Of a stretch of 64,000 nucleotides of DNA, positions 1 through 7,960 are shown in pieces; positions within the stretch are counted from its first letter, which is position 1; every line of letters starts with the position of its first letter. The position numbers were made by a program, and so were the translations under genes. This stretch comes from Mesorhizobium sp. J8 (lineage in GTDB: Bacteria; Pseudomonadota; Alphaproteobacteria; Rhizobiales; Rhizobiaceae), in assembly GCF_016591715.1 (NCBI RefSeq), contig NZ_AP024109.1, positions 6,322,001 through 6,386,000 of the forward strand, in the 5' to 3' direction. The notes beneath the pieces were generated by a model. That model made no database searches, had not been told where the DNA came from, and was given only the letters and a program-made list of their open reading frames with translations.

Positions 1-299
1 CGGTCGAGGATGCTGATGGCGTGGCCGGCATACTGGCTGATCCAGCGATCGTGGATTTGCTTGATCGGCAGCGCGTTGAGATGGTTCCAACGCTCGCGCC
101 CCTCGCGCCTCGCCACGACCAGGTCGGCCTCCTCCAGCACCTTCAGATGCATCATCACCGTGCAGCGGTCCATGTCCGGGAAAGCCTCGCAAAGCGCGCC
201 GGTGGTCTGCGGCCGATCTTTCAGGCGATCCAGCAATTCGCGCCGGCGCGGATGCGCCAAGGCCTTGAAAACATGATCGTCCGCAGCTTGGCTTGACAT
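1..299 (-). CDS. ArsR-family transcriptional regulator (partial, runs off the left edge)
   Basis: The first 99 residues are visible, starting at the ATG at 299. They form a winged helix-turn-helix of the ArsR type: a KALAHPRRRELLDRL helix, a TTGALCEAF segment, the MDRCTVMMHLKVLEEADLV recognition helix and a REGRERW wing. No metal-binding cysteine pair of the ELCVCDL kind is seen in helix 3, so metal sensing is unlikely in the visible part. The gene is divergent from an SRPBCC (AHSA1-like) operon, a very common pairing in which the regulator controls the SRPBCC gene. A palindrome overlaps its own start codon, suggesting autoregulation. The C-terminus is outside the window. Confidence 0.85.
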   Translation of the reverse strand, partial: MSSQAADDHVFKALAHPRRRELLDRLKDRPQTTGALCEAFPDMDRCTVMMHLKVLEEADLVVARREGRERWNHLNALPIKQIHDRWISQYAGHAISILD

Positions 300-317
300 G
301 TTATGTTTCTATAACAT
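298..317. promoter_or_regulatory. Candidate ArsR operator between divergent genes
   Basis: ATGTTAT (298-304), six bases, then ATAACAT (311-317) form a perfect 7-bp-arm inverted repeat. It overlaps the start codon of the ArsR gene and lies about 34 bp upstream of the SRPBCC start. The AT-rich site stands out from its GC-rich surroundings. Size and position fit an ArsR dimer site; binding is inferred. Confidence 0.6.
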
Positions 318-350
318 ATCGTTTCAGGCAGCAAGGAAGGAGCTGTGGAT

Positions 351-833
351 ATGTCCCTTGGATTCAGGATTTCCGGGCGCATCGGCAAACCGGTCGCCGA
401 AGTCTTTGACGCCGTCGTCAACCCGACGAAGCTCAGCGGTTATTTCACCACCATCGGCGGCGCTTCGGCTCCGCTTGTCGCGGGCACCACCGTCACCTGG
501 TGGAAGTCCGTGCCGGTGGAAGTCGACGACGTGGTGAAGGACAAGCGCATCGTGCTGCGCTGGGACGCGACCGACGCCGACGGCAAACCCGCCTACAAGA
601 CCCGCATCGAGATGAATTTCGAGCCGCTGGACGACGGCGGTACCTTCGTCACCATCGCCGAGCAGGGCTGGCACGAAGGCGAGGTCGGCCTGAAGAAGTC
701 CTACCTCAATTGCGAGGGTTGGTCGCAGATGCTCGCCTGCATGAAGGCCTATCTCGAATACGGCATCAATCTGCGCGACGGCTATTACCGCAGCGAGCTG
801 AAAGGCGAGCCCGCCAACGAGACCAACATCTAA
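351..833 (+). CDS. SRPBCC domain-containing protein (AHSA1-like)
   Basis: A 160-residue protein of the START/SRPBCC fold, AHSA1-like subgroup. It opens with the typical SGRIGKPVAEVFDAVVNPTKLSGYFT segment, has a central TTVTWWKSVPVEV strand and ends with the long helix WSQMLACMKAYLEYGI. Such proteins bind hydrophobic ligands; the ligand here is unknown. The ATG at 351 is preferred over the in-frame GTG at 345, because the purine-rich AAGGAAGGAG (333-342) sits 8 nt before 351 but only 2 nt before 345. It is the first gene of a three-gene operon with a VOC-family gene and a second SRPBCC gene, divergent from ArsR. Confidence 0.85.
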   Translation: MSLGFRISGRIGKPVAEVFDAVVNPTKLSGYFTTIGGASAPLVAGTTVTWWKSVPVEVDDVVKDKRIVLRWDATDADGKPAYKTRIEMNFEPLDDGGTFVTIAEQGWHEGEVGLKKSYLNCEGWSQMLACMKAYLEYGINLRDGYYRSELKGEPANETNI

Positions 834-865
834 AGCTCAGCGTCTCCAGCCAGGGGAGGACTGTC

Positions 866-1255
866 GTGAAGGTAACGCCGTTCCTGATGTTCGAAGGCCG
901 GGCCGAGGAGGCCGTGACCCTCTATTGCGGGACAATCCCGGAAAGCAGCGTCCTCGAGGTCGCACGCTACGTTGCGGGCGAAGACGGGCCCGAGGGAACC
1001 GTCAAGTTGGCGCGCGCGTCCATTGGCGGTGTGGAGGTCACGCTCTTCAACAGCCCGGTCCACCACGCCTTCACCTTCACGCCGTCCTTCTCGTTCTTCG
1101 TCGACTGTTCGTCCGAGGAGGAACTGGAGCGCATCGTTGGTGTCCTGTCCGAGGACGGGTCGTTCCTGATGCCGACCGGAAATTACGGCTTCAGCCGTCG
1201 CTTCGCCTGGCTGAACGACCGCTTCGGCGTCTCCTGGCAGATCAATCTGCCTTAA
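866..1255 (+). CDS. VOC family (PhnB-like) protein
   Basis: A 129-residue protein beginning VKVTPFLMFEGRAEEAV, the hallmark opening of the PhnB-like 3-demethylubiquinone-9 3-methyltransferase domain of the VOC superfamily. Later segments are also typical: LARASIGGVEVTLFNS, SFSFFVDCSSEEELERIV and SWQINLP at the C-terminus. Despite the domain name, methyltransferase activity is not implied. The GTG at 866 is chosen because AGGGGAGGA lies at 852-860 and translation before this point has no conserved content. It sits 32 bp after the SRPBCC gene and 20 bp before the next, so co-transcription is likely. The substrate is unknown. Confidence 0.82.
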   Translation: MKVTPFLMFEGRAEEAVTLYCGTIPESSVLEVARYVAGEDGPEGTVKLARASIGGVEVTLFNSPVHHAFTFTPSFSFFVDCSSEEELERIVGVLSEDGSFLMPTGNYGFSRRFAWLNDRFGVSWQINLP

Positions 1256-1275
1256 AACAATCCATGGAGGAAACC

Positions 1276-1740
1276 GTGGAACTCAAGCAAGCTCCAACTG
1301 CCCAAGCCGCCATGCTGATCCGCCGGCCGGTCGCCGAGGTCTTCGAGGCGATCGTCGATCCGGCGGTCACCACGAAATTCTGGTTCACGCATTCGAGCGG
1401 CAGGCTGGACGAAGGCAAGCCGGTCGAGTGGGAGTGGCGCATGTATGGCGTCTCGACGAGGGTCGAGGTCAACGAGATCGTTCCGAACGAGAAGATCGTC
1501 ATGCAATGGAGCGATCCGCCGACCGCCGTCGTCTGGACCTTTACTCAAATGGCTAACGACGCAACTTTCCTCGAAGTCCGCAACTTCGGCTTTGCCGGCT
1601 CCGGCGACGAGCAGGTCAGACAGGCGATCGACTCGACCGGTGGCTTCTCACTGGTGCTCGCCGGCGCCAAGACATGGCTGGAACAGGGCCTGACGCTAGG
1701 CCTGATCGGCGACCGTCACCCGAAGGGCATTCCGGCCTAA
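1276..1740 (+). CDS. SRPBCC domain-containing protein, second copy
   Basis: A 154-residue AHSA1-type SRPBCC protein with AAMLIRRPVAEVFEAIVDPAVTTKFWFT at the N-terminus, the VEWEWRMYGVSTRVEV central strands and a C-terminal helix (FSLVLAGAKTWLEQGLTLGL). The GTG at 1276 is preferred because GGAGG lies at 1266-1270 with 5 nt spacing. The in-frame ATG at 1264 overlaps that ribosome-binding site and has none of its own. It is only modestly similar to the SRPBCC gene at 351, so the operon has two diverged members flanking a VOC gene. It is followed by a strong hairpin. Confidence 0.84.
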   Translation: MELKQAPTAQAAMLIRRPVAEVFEAIVDPAVTTKFWFTHSSGRLDEGKPVEWEWRMYGVSTRVEVNEIVPNEKIVMQWSDPPTAVVWTFTQMANDATFLEVRNFGFAGSGDEQVRQAIDSTGGFSLVLAGAKTWLEQGLTLGLIGDRHPKGIPA

Positions 1741-1763
1741 CGGCGCCGGCGAGGTAGCGGGCC

Positions 1764-1859
1764 TAGGGCGTTTCACCGTTTCACGGAAACGGCGAAACGC
1801 CCTATCTCTTTTTTACGCAATTCCGGACGGAAAACCGCTCACACTTTTCCTGGAATTGC
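1764..1859. repeat. Composite palindromic repeat, also a likely terminator
   Basis: Two palindromes side by side. The first (1764-1804) has 19-bp arms starting TAGGGCGTTTC with one mismatch and a 3-nt loop, followed on the + strand by a T-rich run (TCTCTTTTTT), so it can terminate the SRPBCC operon. The second runs from GCAATTCC (1817-1824) to GGAATTGC (1852-1859). Further whole or partial copies lie near 29643, 30406, 42008, 44167 and 61184. Confidence 0.75.
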
Positions 1860-1860
1860 T

Positions 1861-2628
1861 CTAGTGCCCGCCGCCCGAACCCTGCTTCTTGCGATTCCTT
1901 GCCAGCATGTTGAGGCCCTCGACCAGCGCCGAAAAGCCCATGGCGGCGTAGATGTAGCCCTTGGGCACGTGGTAGCCCATGCCGTCGGCGATCAGCGTCA
2001 TGCCGATCATCAACAGGAAGCCTAGCGCCAGCATGACTATGGAGGGGTTCCTGGCGATGAAGTTGGCGAGCGGCGTCGCCGCCAGCATCATCACGCTCAC
2101 CGCCACGATCACCGCAATATACATGATCGCGATCTCGTCGGTCATGCCGACGGCTGTGATGATGGAATCGATCGAAAAGACGAGGTCGAGCAGCAGTATC
2201 TGGAAGATGGCGCCGGCAAGGCTCAACTGCAGCGTGCCGCCGACCATCGTGTCCTGATGGTCCTGCGGGTCGACCGTGTGATGGATTTCCTTGGTTGCCT
2301 TCCAGACCAGGAACAGGCCGCCGGCGATCAGGATCAGGTCGCGCCAGGAAAAGCCGTGGCCGAAGGCGGTGAACACCGGCGTCGTCAATTGCACGATGAT
2401 CGAGATCGTGGCGAGCAGGATGAGGCGCATGACCAGCGCCGCCGAGATGCCCAGCCGGCGGGCGCGGGCGCGCTGCGCTTCCGGCAACTTGTTGGTCAGG
2501 ATCGAGATGAAGATCAGATTGTCGATGCCGAGGACGATCTCCAGCACCACCAGCGTCAAAAGCGCGACCCATGCGGTCGGATCGGCAACAAAATGAAAGT
2601 GCGGCGCCAGAAATTCGACAAGCTGCAT
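1861..2628 (-). CDS. TerC family integral membrane protein
   Basis: A 255-residue polytopic membrane protein of the TerC/Alx family, a group linked to metal (manganese, tellurite) tolerance and export. The two family signatures with buried acidic residues are present: [12 protein letters not shown] (about residues 30-41) and [15 protein letters not shown] (148-161). About seven hydrophobic segments can be seen, plus a short basic C-terminus ([12 protein letters not shown]). It is a single gene, with no tellurite-resistance partners nearby and no recognisable yybP-type riboswitch in the short upstream gap. The transported ion cannot be told from sequence. Confidence 0.9.
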   Translation of the reverse strand: MQLVEFLAPHFHFVADPTAWVALLTLVVLEIVLGIDNLIFISILTNKLPEAQRARARRLGISAALVMRLILLATISIIVQLTTPVFTAFGHGFSWRDLILIAGGLFLVWKATKEIHHTVDPQDHQDTMVGGTLQLSLAGAIFQILLLDLVFSIDSIITAVGMTDEIAIMYIAVIVAVSVMMLAATPLANFIARNPSIVMLALGFLLMIGMTLIADGMGYHVPKGYIYAAMGFSALVEGLNMLARNRKKQGSGGGH

Positions 2629-2707
2629 GAAGGTCGTCCCCTCTACGATCTAGAGCAGTTTTCGCGGTTTCGTCGCCAGTTAGGTATTGATCTCGCTTAT
2701 ATCAATG

Positions 2708-3532
2708 TCACGACCAGAAGGACGGCGCCGTTTCTTCCAGGCGCGGCCCGCGACGAAACGGCGCGATTCTTTCGGCAAGCCCGGTGCGGTCTGAAATATC
2801 GACGCCGACGCCACAGAGCGTCGCGGGTCCTGACGACGCCTCGAAACGGCCCTTCGGCACCTTGGAAAGGAACCGGTTGAGCGGTTCTTCCTTGTCCATT
2901 CCGAGCGAGGAATCGTAATCGCCGCACATGCCGGCATCCGAAATATAGGCCGTGCCGCCATTGAGGATCTGATGGTCGGCGGTCGGTTGATGCGTGTGCG
3001 TGCCGACGACGAGGCTGGCGCGGCCGTCAACGAAATGCGCGAAGCACATTTTCTCCGAGGTCGCCTCGGCGTGGAAATCGATCACCGCCGCGTCCGCTTG
3101 CTCGCCGAGCGGGCAGGCGGCGAGCTCCCGTTCGCCGGCCTGGAACGGGTCGTCGAGCTCCGGATGCATGAAGACGCGACCCATGATGTTGGCGACCAGC
3201 ACGCGCGCGCCGTTGCGGGCGATATAGACGCCCGAGCCACGCCCGGGCGTGCCCTTGGGAAAATTGGAGGGCCGCAGGAAGCGCTCTTCGCGCGGCGCGA
3301 AGATCAGGGCGTCGCGCTGGTCCCAGACATGGTTGCCGGTGGTGACGACATCCGCGCCGGCCGCGAGCGTCTCGCGAAAGATCTCCTCGGTGATGCCGAA
3401 GCCGCCGGCGGCGTTCTCGCCATTGACGATGACGAAATCGAGCTTGAAGTCGGAAATCAGCCCCGGCAACTGTTCCCACACCGCCGTGCGTCCCGTCTTG
3501 CCAACCATGTCGCCGAGGAAGAGGAGTCTCAT
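2708..3532 (-). CDS. YmdB-family metallophosphoesterase (TIGR00282)
   Basis: A 274-residue enzyme with the metal ligands of the YmdB family in order: GDMVGKTGR (Asp8), VNGENAAGG (Asn40), TGNHVWDQ (Asn67, His68), DFHAEATSEK (His154) and VVGTHTHQPT (His179, His181). Characterised relatives are di-iron phosphodiesterases acting on 2',3'-cyclic nucleotides. The ATG at 3532 is chosen over the upstream GTG at 3538 because the family begins MRLLFLGD. It lies downstream of fau on the same strand with one gene between, a neighbourhood I recall from other rhizobia. Confidence 0.88.
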   Translation of the reverse strand: MRLLFLGDMVGKTGRTAVWEQLPGLISDFKLDFVIVNGENAAGGFGITEEIFRETLAAGADVVTTGNHVWDQRDALIFAPREERFLRPSNFPKGTPGRGSGVYIARNGARVLVANIMGRVFMHPELDDPFQAGERELAACPLGEQADAAVIDFHAEATSEKMCFAHFVDGRASLVVGTHTHQPTADHQILNGGTAYISDAGMCGDYDSSLGMDKEEPLNRFLSKVPKGRFEASSGPATLCGVGVDISDRTGLAERIAPFRRGPRLEETAPSFWS

Positions 3533-3581
3533 AGCCACTTCTATCCAGAGCTGTGGATGCTAGGCAAGCGGTACGAACCGT

Positions 3582-4112
3582 CTAACGCCGGCTGAAGGTG
3601 CCGCCCTGCCGTGAGGACTGCCTTGGCCCCGCGCCCGACACGCGGCTGGCCGAAGGCATCATCGGCGGGGCCGGCGGCGCGGTGCGCCGGCGCAGCCAGA
3701 AGAACCACGCATAGAAGGCGACGAACCCGCCGGTGACGGCGAGCAGCAGCAGCCCGCCATGCCAGCCCTTCATCGCCACGGTATCGAGGTTCGATGGATC
3801 GGAAGGATCGTAGTAGAACTCTATCCTGTCGCCCTTGTCTGCCTTGTAGAGACCGATGTCCTTGCCCTTGCCGGACCAGGTCATCGGCACGTCGTTGACG
3901 ACGTAAGCCAGGGCGACATCGATGCCGTCTGTTTTGAGGCCGTTCGCCTGCATTTCGCTGTAGGGACTGACATCCGTCACGGTGGCGAGTGTGCGCTGCC
4001 AGGTGGCCTGGTGGTGCAGGGCAGTTCCTATGATATGCGATGCCATCAAGAACAGTATCGCCGCGATCAGGGCGAAGGGCATCAGCAAATAGCGCGCGAG
4101 AACGAACACCAC
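3582..4112 (-). CDS. DUF3592-like membrane protein
   Basis: 176 residues. The N-terminal hydrophobic segment (about 5-32) is followed by an extracytoplasmic domain of about 90 residues. It contains WQRTLATVTDVSPYSEM and a late YDPSDPSN motif, which resembles DUF3592 proteins (extracellular strands ending in a YDP motif before the second membrane helix). The second hydrophobic segment (about 118-141) is followed by a basic, Pro/Ser-rich tail. No enzymatic residues are evident. It sits between fau and the YmdB-type gene on the same strand with short gaps, so may be co-transcribed. Function unknown. Confidence 0.72.
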   Translation of the reverse strand: MVFVLARYLLMPFALIAAILFLMASHIIGTALHHQATWQRTLATVTDVSPYSEMQANGLKTDGIDVALAYVVNDVPMTWSGKGKDIGLYKADKGDRIEFYYDPSDPSNLDTVAMKGWHGGLLLLAVTGGFVAFYAWFFWLRRRTAPPAPPMMPSASRVSGAGPRQSSRQGGTFSRR

Positions 4113-4194
4113 GACCCCCGGTCGGCTCGACTATAGCCGCAGGAATATTATCCGACTTGTCTTTGAAACGCGTTAAGCGGGTCGCGATAGTTTA

Positions 4195-4299
4195 ATGCAT
4201 GTCGCCCACAAGTGCGCAGCAGTTCTGGGGCAACGGCATGCATCCAAACAATGACTTAAAGCGCGTCGCCTGAATCCGGTTCAGCGCGACGCGCTTTAA
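4195..4299. repeat. Two palindromic elements downstream of fau
   Basis: The first, 4195-4243, runs from ATGCATG to CATGCAT and carries the family core GTCGCCCACAAGTGCG. The second, 4256-4299, has perfect 14-bp arms TTAAAGCGCGTCGC and an inner CTGAA/TTCAG stem; the fau stop codon (4296-4298) lies inside its right arm. Both recur as variants at 6121-6202. The second hairpin can act as a terminator for fau. Confidence 0.7.
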
Positions 4300-4880
4300 G
4301 CTATATCGAAGCGGCGCAACCCGCTCTCAGTCAGTATTTCCGGAATGATGACGTCATGGTTCTCCTCCGGCACCCGCTCGACTTCCTGGCAATCGAAGGC
4401 GATGCCGATCAGCCTCGGTGCGATGCCCTTGTCGGCCAGCCTGGCGATCGCCCGGTCGTAATAGCCGGCGCCGTAGCCGATGCGATGGCCGCGGGCGTCG
4501 AAGGCGGCGAGCGGCACCAGCATCAGCGTCGGGTCGAGCACTTCCGCCTCCTCATGCGGCCCGACCGTGCCGAACCCCATCTCGACCATCGGCGCGCCGC
4601 GCACCAGCTCGCGGAAGACGATCGTGGTCTTGTCGAGGATCGCCGGCAGGCAGAGCCTGGCACCCTTCTCGCGCAGGGCGAACATCAGCGGCCGCACATC
4701 GACTTCCGAGCGCATCGGCCAGAAGCCGGAGACAACGCGGCCGGGCTCGAAGTCGATCTTCTCCTTCGCGGTCTCGGCCATCTCGAGCGCGATCTCCACG
4801 CGCCAGAATTCGTCGAGCGCATCGCGTCGCGCCAGCGCTTCCTTGCGAAGCTGTTTCTTCAGGTCTTTCGGTGAGGTCAT
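4296..4880 (-). CDS. fau: 5-formyltetrahydrofolate cyclo-ligase
   Basis: A 194-residue enzyme converting 5-formyl-THF to 5,10-methenyl-THF with ATP. The basic N-terminal helix KKQLRKEALARRDAL, the SGFWPMRSEVDVRPL strand-loop and the C-terminal RIGYGAGYYDRAIARL motif (about 132-147; phosphate/folate site) are all family hallmarks. Length is normal. Immediately upstream on the same strand is a 6S RNA candidate, the same order as ssrS-ygfA in enterobacteria. The gene's last codons and stop run into a long palindromic repeat, so that repeat forms its 3' end. Confidence 0.93.
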   Translation of the reverse strand: MTSPKDLKKQLRKEALARRDALDEFWRVEIALEMAETAKEKIDFEPGRVVSGFWPMRSEVDVRPLMFALREKGARLCLPAILDKTTIVFRELVRGAPMVEMGFGTVGPHEEAEVLDPTLMLVPLAAFDARGHRIGYGAGYYDRAIARLADKGIAPRLIGIAFDCQEVERVPEENHDVIIPEILTESGLRRFDIA

Positions 4881-4959
4881 GTGCGGACGCTAGAAAAGGC
4901 CGGATCGGGGTGGCGTTGCAGGAGCGACGTTTTCTAGCGCATGTCTCCCAAAATCGGGA

Positions 4960-5121
4960 GAGCGGCGATCCACACAACCGGTGGAGAGGTCGATCCCGGG
5001 TGCCTACAAAGTAGGTGGGCGCCGTGTGAGAAAACCCACGAGTCTTCCCAGGGACAGCTCCCTAAGGATCGATAAGGCCCCGGGGATAAGTTTCTCCTGC
5101 CGGGAAGCGCAGACCGCCGAG
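4960..5121 (-). ncRNA. ssrS: 6S RNA (RNA polymerase regulator)
   Basis: There is no coding gene between fau and the MoxR gene, but the minus strand holds a long closed structure. Terminal stem GGCGGTC (5112-5118) pairs with GATCGCC (4964-4970). It continues through CCGG-CA-GGAGA pairing with TCTCC-A-CCGG, then ATCCCcGGG pairing with CCCGGGAT, leaving an interior region with local hairpins AGGGA-GCTG-TCCCT and CCTAC-TTT-GTAGG. This long interrupted rod with a central bubble is the 6S architecture. A perfect alphaproteobacterial -10 (CTATAT, 5127-5132) sits just upstream of the proposed 5' end. The position upstream of fau matches the known ssrS-fau linkage. Ends are approximate. Confidence 0.75.
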
Positions 5122-5280
5122 TGCAAATATAGGCCGATGGTTAGCCGTGCGCCAGAGAGACGAGCGACCATTTGCGTGTAATTCGGCTTGCAGGCCATCT
5201 CGCCCAGAGGCTCTTCGGCAACCGCCCTTGCGCGGTCCGTCCGGCCTCCTTACGGTCCGGCCGCAAGGACAGGAGAAAAA

Positions 5281-6120
5281 ATGCGTTTCGAAGGCACAGC
5301 GGCCTATGTTGCCGACAAGGATCTGATGGTCGCGGTCAACGCCGCGATCGCGCTGGAGCGGCCCTTGCTGGTCAAGGGCGAGCCCGGCACCGGCAAGACC
5401 GAGCTCGCACGCCAGGTGGCATCGGCGCTCGGGCTCGAGTTCATCGAGTGGAACGTCAAGTCGACCACCAAGGCGCAGCAGGGCCTCTACGAATATGACG
5501 CCGTCTCGCGGCTTCGCGACAGCCAGCTCGGCGACGAGCGCTTCAACGACATCGCCAACTACATCAAGCGCGGCAAGCTATGGGACGCCTTCGCGGCGCA
5601 AAAGAAAGTCGTGCTTCTGATCGACGAGATCGACAAGGCCGACATCGAGTTCCCCAACGACCTCCTGCAGGAGCTCGATCGGATGGAGTTCTTCGTCTAC
5701 GAGACCGGCGAGACGATCCGCGCGGAGTTCCGGCCGATCGTCATCATCACTTCCAACAATGAGAAGGAGCTGCCCGACGCCTTCCTGCGCCGCTGCTTCT
5801 TCCACTATATTCGCTTCCCCGACATCGACACGCTGCACCGCATCGTCGAGGTGCATTATCCCGGCATCAAGCAGAATTTGGTGCGGGCGGCGCTCACCCA
5901 GTTCTACGAAATCCGCGATGTGCCTGGTCTGAAGAAGAAGCCCTCGACCTCCGAGGCGCTCGACTGGATCCGCCTACTGGTCGCCGACGACATCGCGCCC
6001 GAGGATTTGCGCGCCGACCCGAAGAACATGCTGCCGAAACTGCACGGCGCGCTGTTGAAGAACGAGCAGGACGTGCATTTGTTCGAGCGGCTGGCGTTCA
6101 TGGCGAGACGCCAGCAATAG
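5281..6120 (+). CDS. MoxR family AAA+ ATPase
   Basis: A 279-residue AAA+ ATPase. Walker A GEPGTGKT (33-40), Walker B VLLIDE (111-116), sensor 1 ITSNN (156-160) and the arginine-finger segment DAFLRRCFFHYIRFPD (166-181) are intact; the PNDLLQELDRMEF stretch is typical of MoxR. The ATG at 5281 follows an AGGAG site (5271-5275); earlier in-frame starts lack conservation. MoxR ATPases work as chaperone-like partners of VWA-domain proteins. A VWA (CoxE-like) gene lies 626 bp downstream, separated by an acetyltransferase gene and repeats. Confidence 0.9.
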   Translation: MRFEGTAAYVADKDLMVAVNAAIALERPLLVKGEPGTGKTELARQVASALGLEFIEWNVKSTTKAQQGLYEYDAVSRLRDSQLGDERFNDIANYIKRGKLWDAFAAQKKVVLLIDEIDKADIEFPNDLLQELDRMEFFVYETGETIRAEFRPIVIITSNNEKELPDAFLRRCFFHYIRFPDIDTLHRIVEVHYPGIKQNLVRAALTQFYEIRDVPGLKKKPSTSEALDWIRLLVADDIAPEDLRADPKNMLPKLHGALLKNEQDVHLFERLAFMARRQQ

Positions 6121-6202
6121 CGCATGTCGCCCAGAAGTGTGCGGCGGTTCTGGGACAACGACATGCGTAAGAACAAGGAGCTAAAGCGCACTGCGCTTTA
6201 GC
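6121..6202. repeat. Palindromic repeat pair downstream of the MoxR gene
   Basis: CGCATGTCG (6121-6129) pairs with CGACATGCG (6159-6167); the core matches the copies at 4195 and 39143/39207. It is followed by a second perfect palindrome, GCTAAAGCGCA (6180-6190) with TGCGCTTTAGC (6192-6202), related to the hairpin at 4256. The repeat begins right after the MoxR stop codon. Confidence 0.7.
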
Positions 6203-6291
6203 CGGCAGCAATAGCGCTTTCCTCGGCTGTGGACCGTTGCCTGCAAACCGCCTGTGCAGCAGCTTCCAGCCAAAGCATTGGAGGAGAAAAA

Positions 6292-6738
6292 ATGTCCGAA
6301 ATCACCGTTCGCCCGCTCGCGCAATCCGATCACGGCGAATGGCGCCGGTTGTGGACGGCCTATCTCACCTTTTACGAAACCAAGCTGCCGGAAGAGGTCT
6401 ATGACCTCACCTGGAAGCGGCTGTTCACGGACGGCGAGTTCGAGCCGAAAGGTTTCATCGCCATGCTTGACGGCAAGGCGGTTGGTCTCACCCACTATCT
6501 CTACCACCGTTCCTGCTGGTCGCTGGTCAACAACTGCTATCTGCAGGACCTGTTCGCCGATCCGGAGGTGCGCGGCAAAGGCGTGGGCGCGGCGCTGATC
6601 AAGGCGGTGCAGGACGAGGCTGGCAAGATCGGCGTCAAGAACGTCTACTGGATGACACACGAGACCAACGCCACCGCGCGCCGGCTCTACGATCATGTGG
6701 CCAGGCGTACGGGCTTCATCGAATACGACCTGCTATAA
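6292..6738 (+). CDS. GNAT family N-acetyltransferase
   Basis: A 148-residue single-domain GNAT protein. The acetyl-CoA pyrophosphate-binding motif is VRGKGVGAALI, preceded by the LQDLFADPE strand and followed by the HETNATARRLYDHVARRTGFIEYDL region typical of this fold. The ATG at 6292 follows a GGAGGAG site. It ends 7 bp before the VWA gene, so the two are probably co-transcribed. The acetyl acceptor is not predictable. Its placement between a MoxR gene and a VWA gene is unusual. Confidence 0.88.
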   Translation: MSEITVRPLAQSDHGEWRRLWTAYLTFYETKLPEEVYDLTWKRLFTDGEFEPKGFIAMLDGKAVGLTHYLYHRSCWSLVNNCYLQDLFADPEVRGKGVGAALIKAVQDEAGKIGVKNVYWMTHETNATARRLYDHVARRTGFIEYDLL

Positions 6739-6745
6739 GGAACTG

Positions 6746-7936
6746 ATGTTCATCCCCTTCTTCCTGGAATTGAAGGCCGCGCGGGTTCCCGTTTCGCTCA
6801 GGGAATATCTGTCGCTGCTGGAAGGGCTGGAAACCGGACTGGTCGACTATGACGTCGAGGGTTTCTATTATCTCGCGCGCTCGGCACTGGTGAAGGACGA
6901 GCGCCATATCGACCGTTTCGATCAGGTTTTCGCGCATGTCTTCAAGGGCGTCGAGGCACTCGGCGGACCCGACGCCGTCGATGTCGCCAATATCCCTGAG
7001 GAATGGCTGCGCCGGCTGGCCGAGAAGCACCTGACCGAGGAAGAGAAAAGATTGGTCGAGGCTTTGGGCGGCTTCGACAAGCTGATGGAAACCTTGAAGC
7101 AGCGGCTGGAGGAGCAGAAAGGCCGCCACCAGGGCGGCTCGAAATGGATCGGCACCGGCGGCACTTCGCCCTTTGGCGCCTATGGCTACAACCCGGAAGG
7201 CGTGCGCATCGGCCAGCATGAAAGCCGCCACCGCCGCGCGGTGAAGGTCTGGGACAAACGCGAATTCAGGAATTTCGACGATACCGTCGAGCTCGGTACC
7301 CGCAACATCAAGGTCGCGCTGAAGCGGCTGCGCCGTTGGGTGCGCGAGGGCGCAGAAGAGGAATTCGACCTGCCCGGCACCATCCATGCCACCGCGGAGC
7401 ACGGCTATCTCGACGTCAAGACCAGGCCCGAGCGGCGCAATGCGGTGAAGCTCTTGATGTTCTTCGATGTCGGCGGCTCGATGGACGACCACATCCGCGT
7501 TGTCGAGGAGCTGTTCTCGGCCGCGCGCGCCGAGTTCCGCCAGCTCGAATATTTCTACTTTCACAACTGCCTCTACGAGCGTGTCTGGAAGGACAATCGC
7601 CGTCGCCTGGCCGAGACGATCCCGACCTTCGACCTCATTCACAAATACGGCCCGGACTATAAGGTGATCGTCGTCGGCGATGCCTCGATGAGTCCTTACG
7701 AGATCATGCATCCCGGCGGTTCGGTCGAGCACTGGAACCCGGAGGCCGGCAGCGTGTGGCTGTCGCGGCTCTTGCAGCAATGGCCGAACGCGATCTGGTT
7801 GAACCCGGAAGCCGAGAAGAACTGGCGCTACACCCACTCGATCGCCATGATCGGCGAGATCTTCGGCGGCCGCATGTTCCCGCTGACATTGGCCGGACTG
7901 GAAGCGGCGACCAGGCAGTTGTCACGCAGGCACTGA
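6746..7936 (+). CDS. VWA domain-containing CoxE-like protein
   Basis: A 396-residue protein of the CoxE-like family (COG3552 type). The N-terminal helical half begins MFIPFFLELKAARVPVSLREYL, usual for the family. A Gly-rich region (GTGGTSPFGAYGYNPEG, about 137-153) follows. The C-terminal VWA domain has a modified MIDAS, DVGGSMD (Asp241-Ser245), where the canonical DxSxS has Gly in place of the first Ser. It also has GDASMSPYEIMHPGGSVEHWN and a final IAMIGEIFGGRMFPLT segment. The likely partner is the MoxR ATPase at 5281; such pairs help metal-centre insertion or complex maturation in other systems. Confidence 0.87.
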   Translation: MFIPFFLELKAARVPVSLREYLSLLEGLETGLVDYDVEGFYYLARSALVKDERHIDRFDQVFAHVFKGVEALGGPDAVDVANIPEEWLRRLAEKHLTEEEKRLVEALGGFDKLMETLKQRLEEQKGRHQGGSKWIGTGGTSPFGAYGYNPEGVRIGQHESRHRRAVKVWDKREFRNFDDTVELGTRNIKVALKRLRRWVREGAEEEFDLPGTIHATAEHGYLDVKTRPERRNAVKLLMFFDVGGSMDDHIRVVEELFSAARAEFRQLEYFYFHNCLYERVWKDNRRRLAETIPTFDLIHKYGPDYKVIVVGDASMSPYEIMHPGGSVEHWNPEAGSVWLSRLLQQWPNAIWLNPEAEKNWRYTHSIAMIGEIFGGRMFPLTLAGLEAATRQLSRRH

Positions 7937-7960
7937 TCTGCTGGGATAACGTTGAAATTG

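Noticed and set aside
2629..2707. yybP-ykoY manganese riboswitch upstream of terC
   Set aside because: The gap is only about 80 bp and the paired elements of that riboswitch are not visible.
4981..5198. Short open frames on both strands upstream of the MoxR gene
   Set aside because: They overlap the structured 6S RNA region and have no ribosome-binding site or protein similarity.
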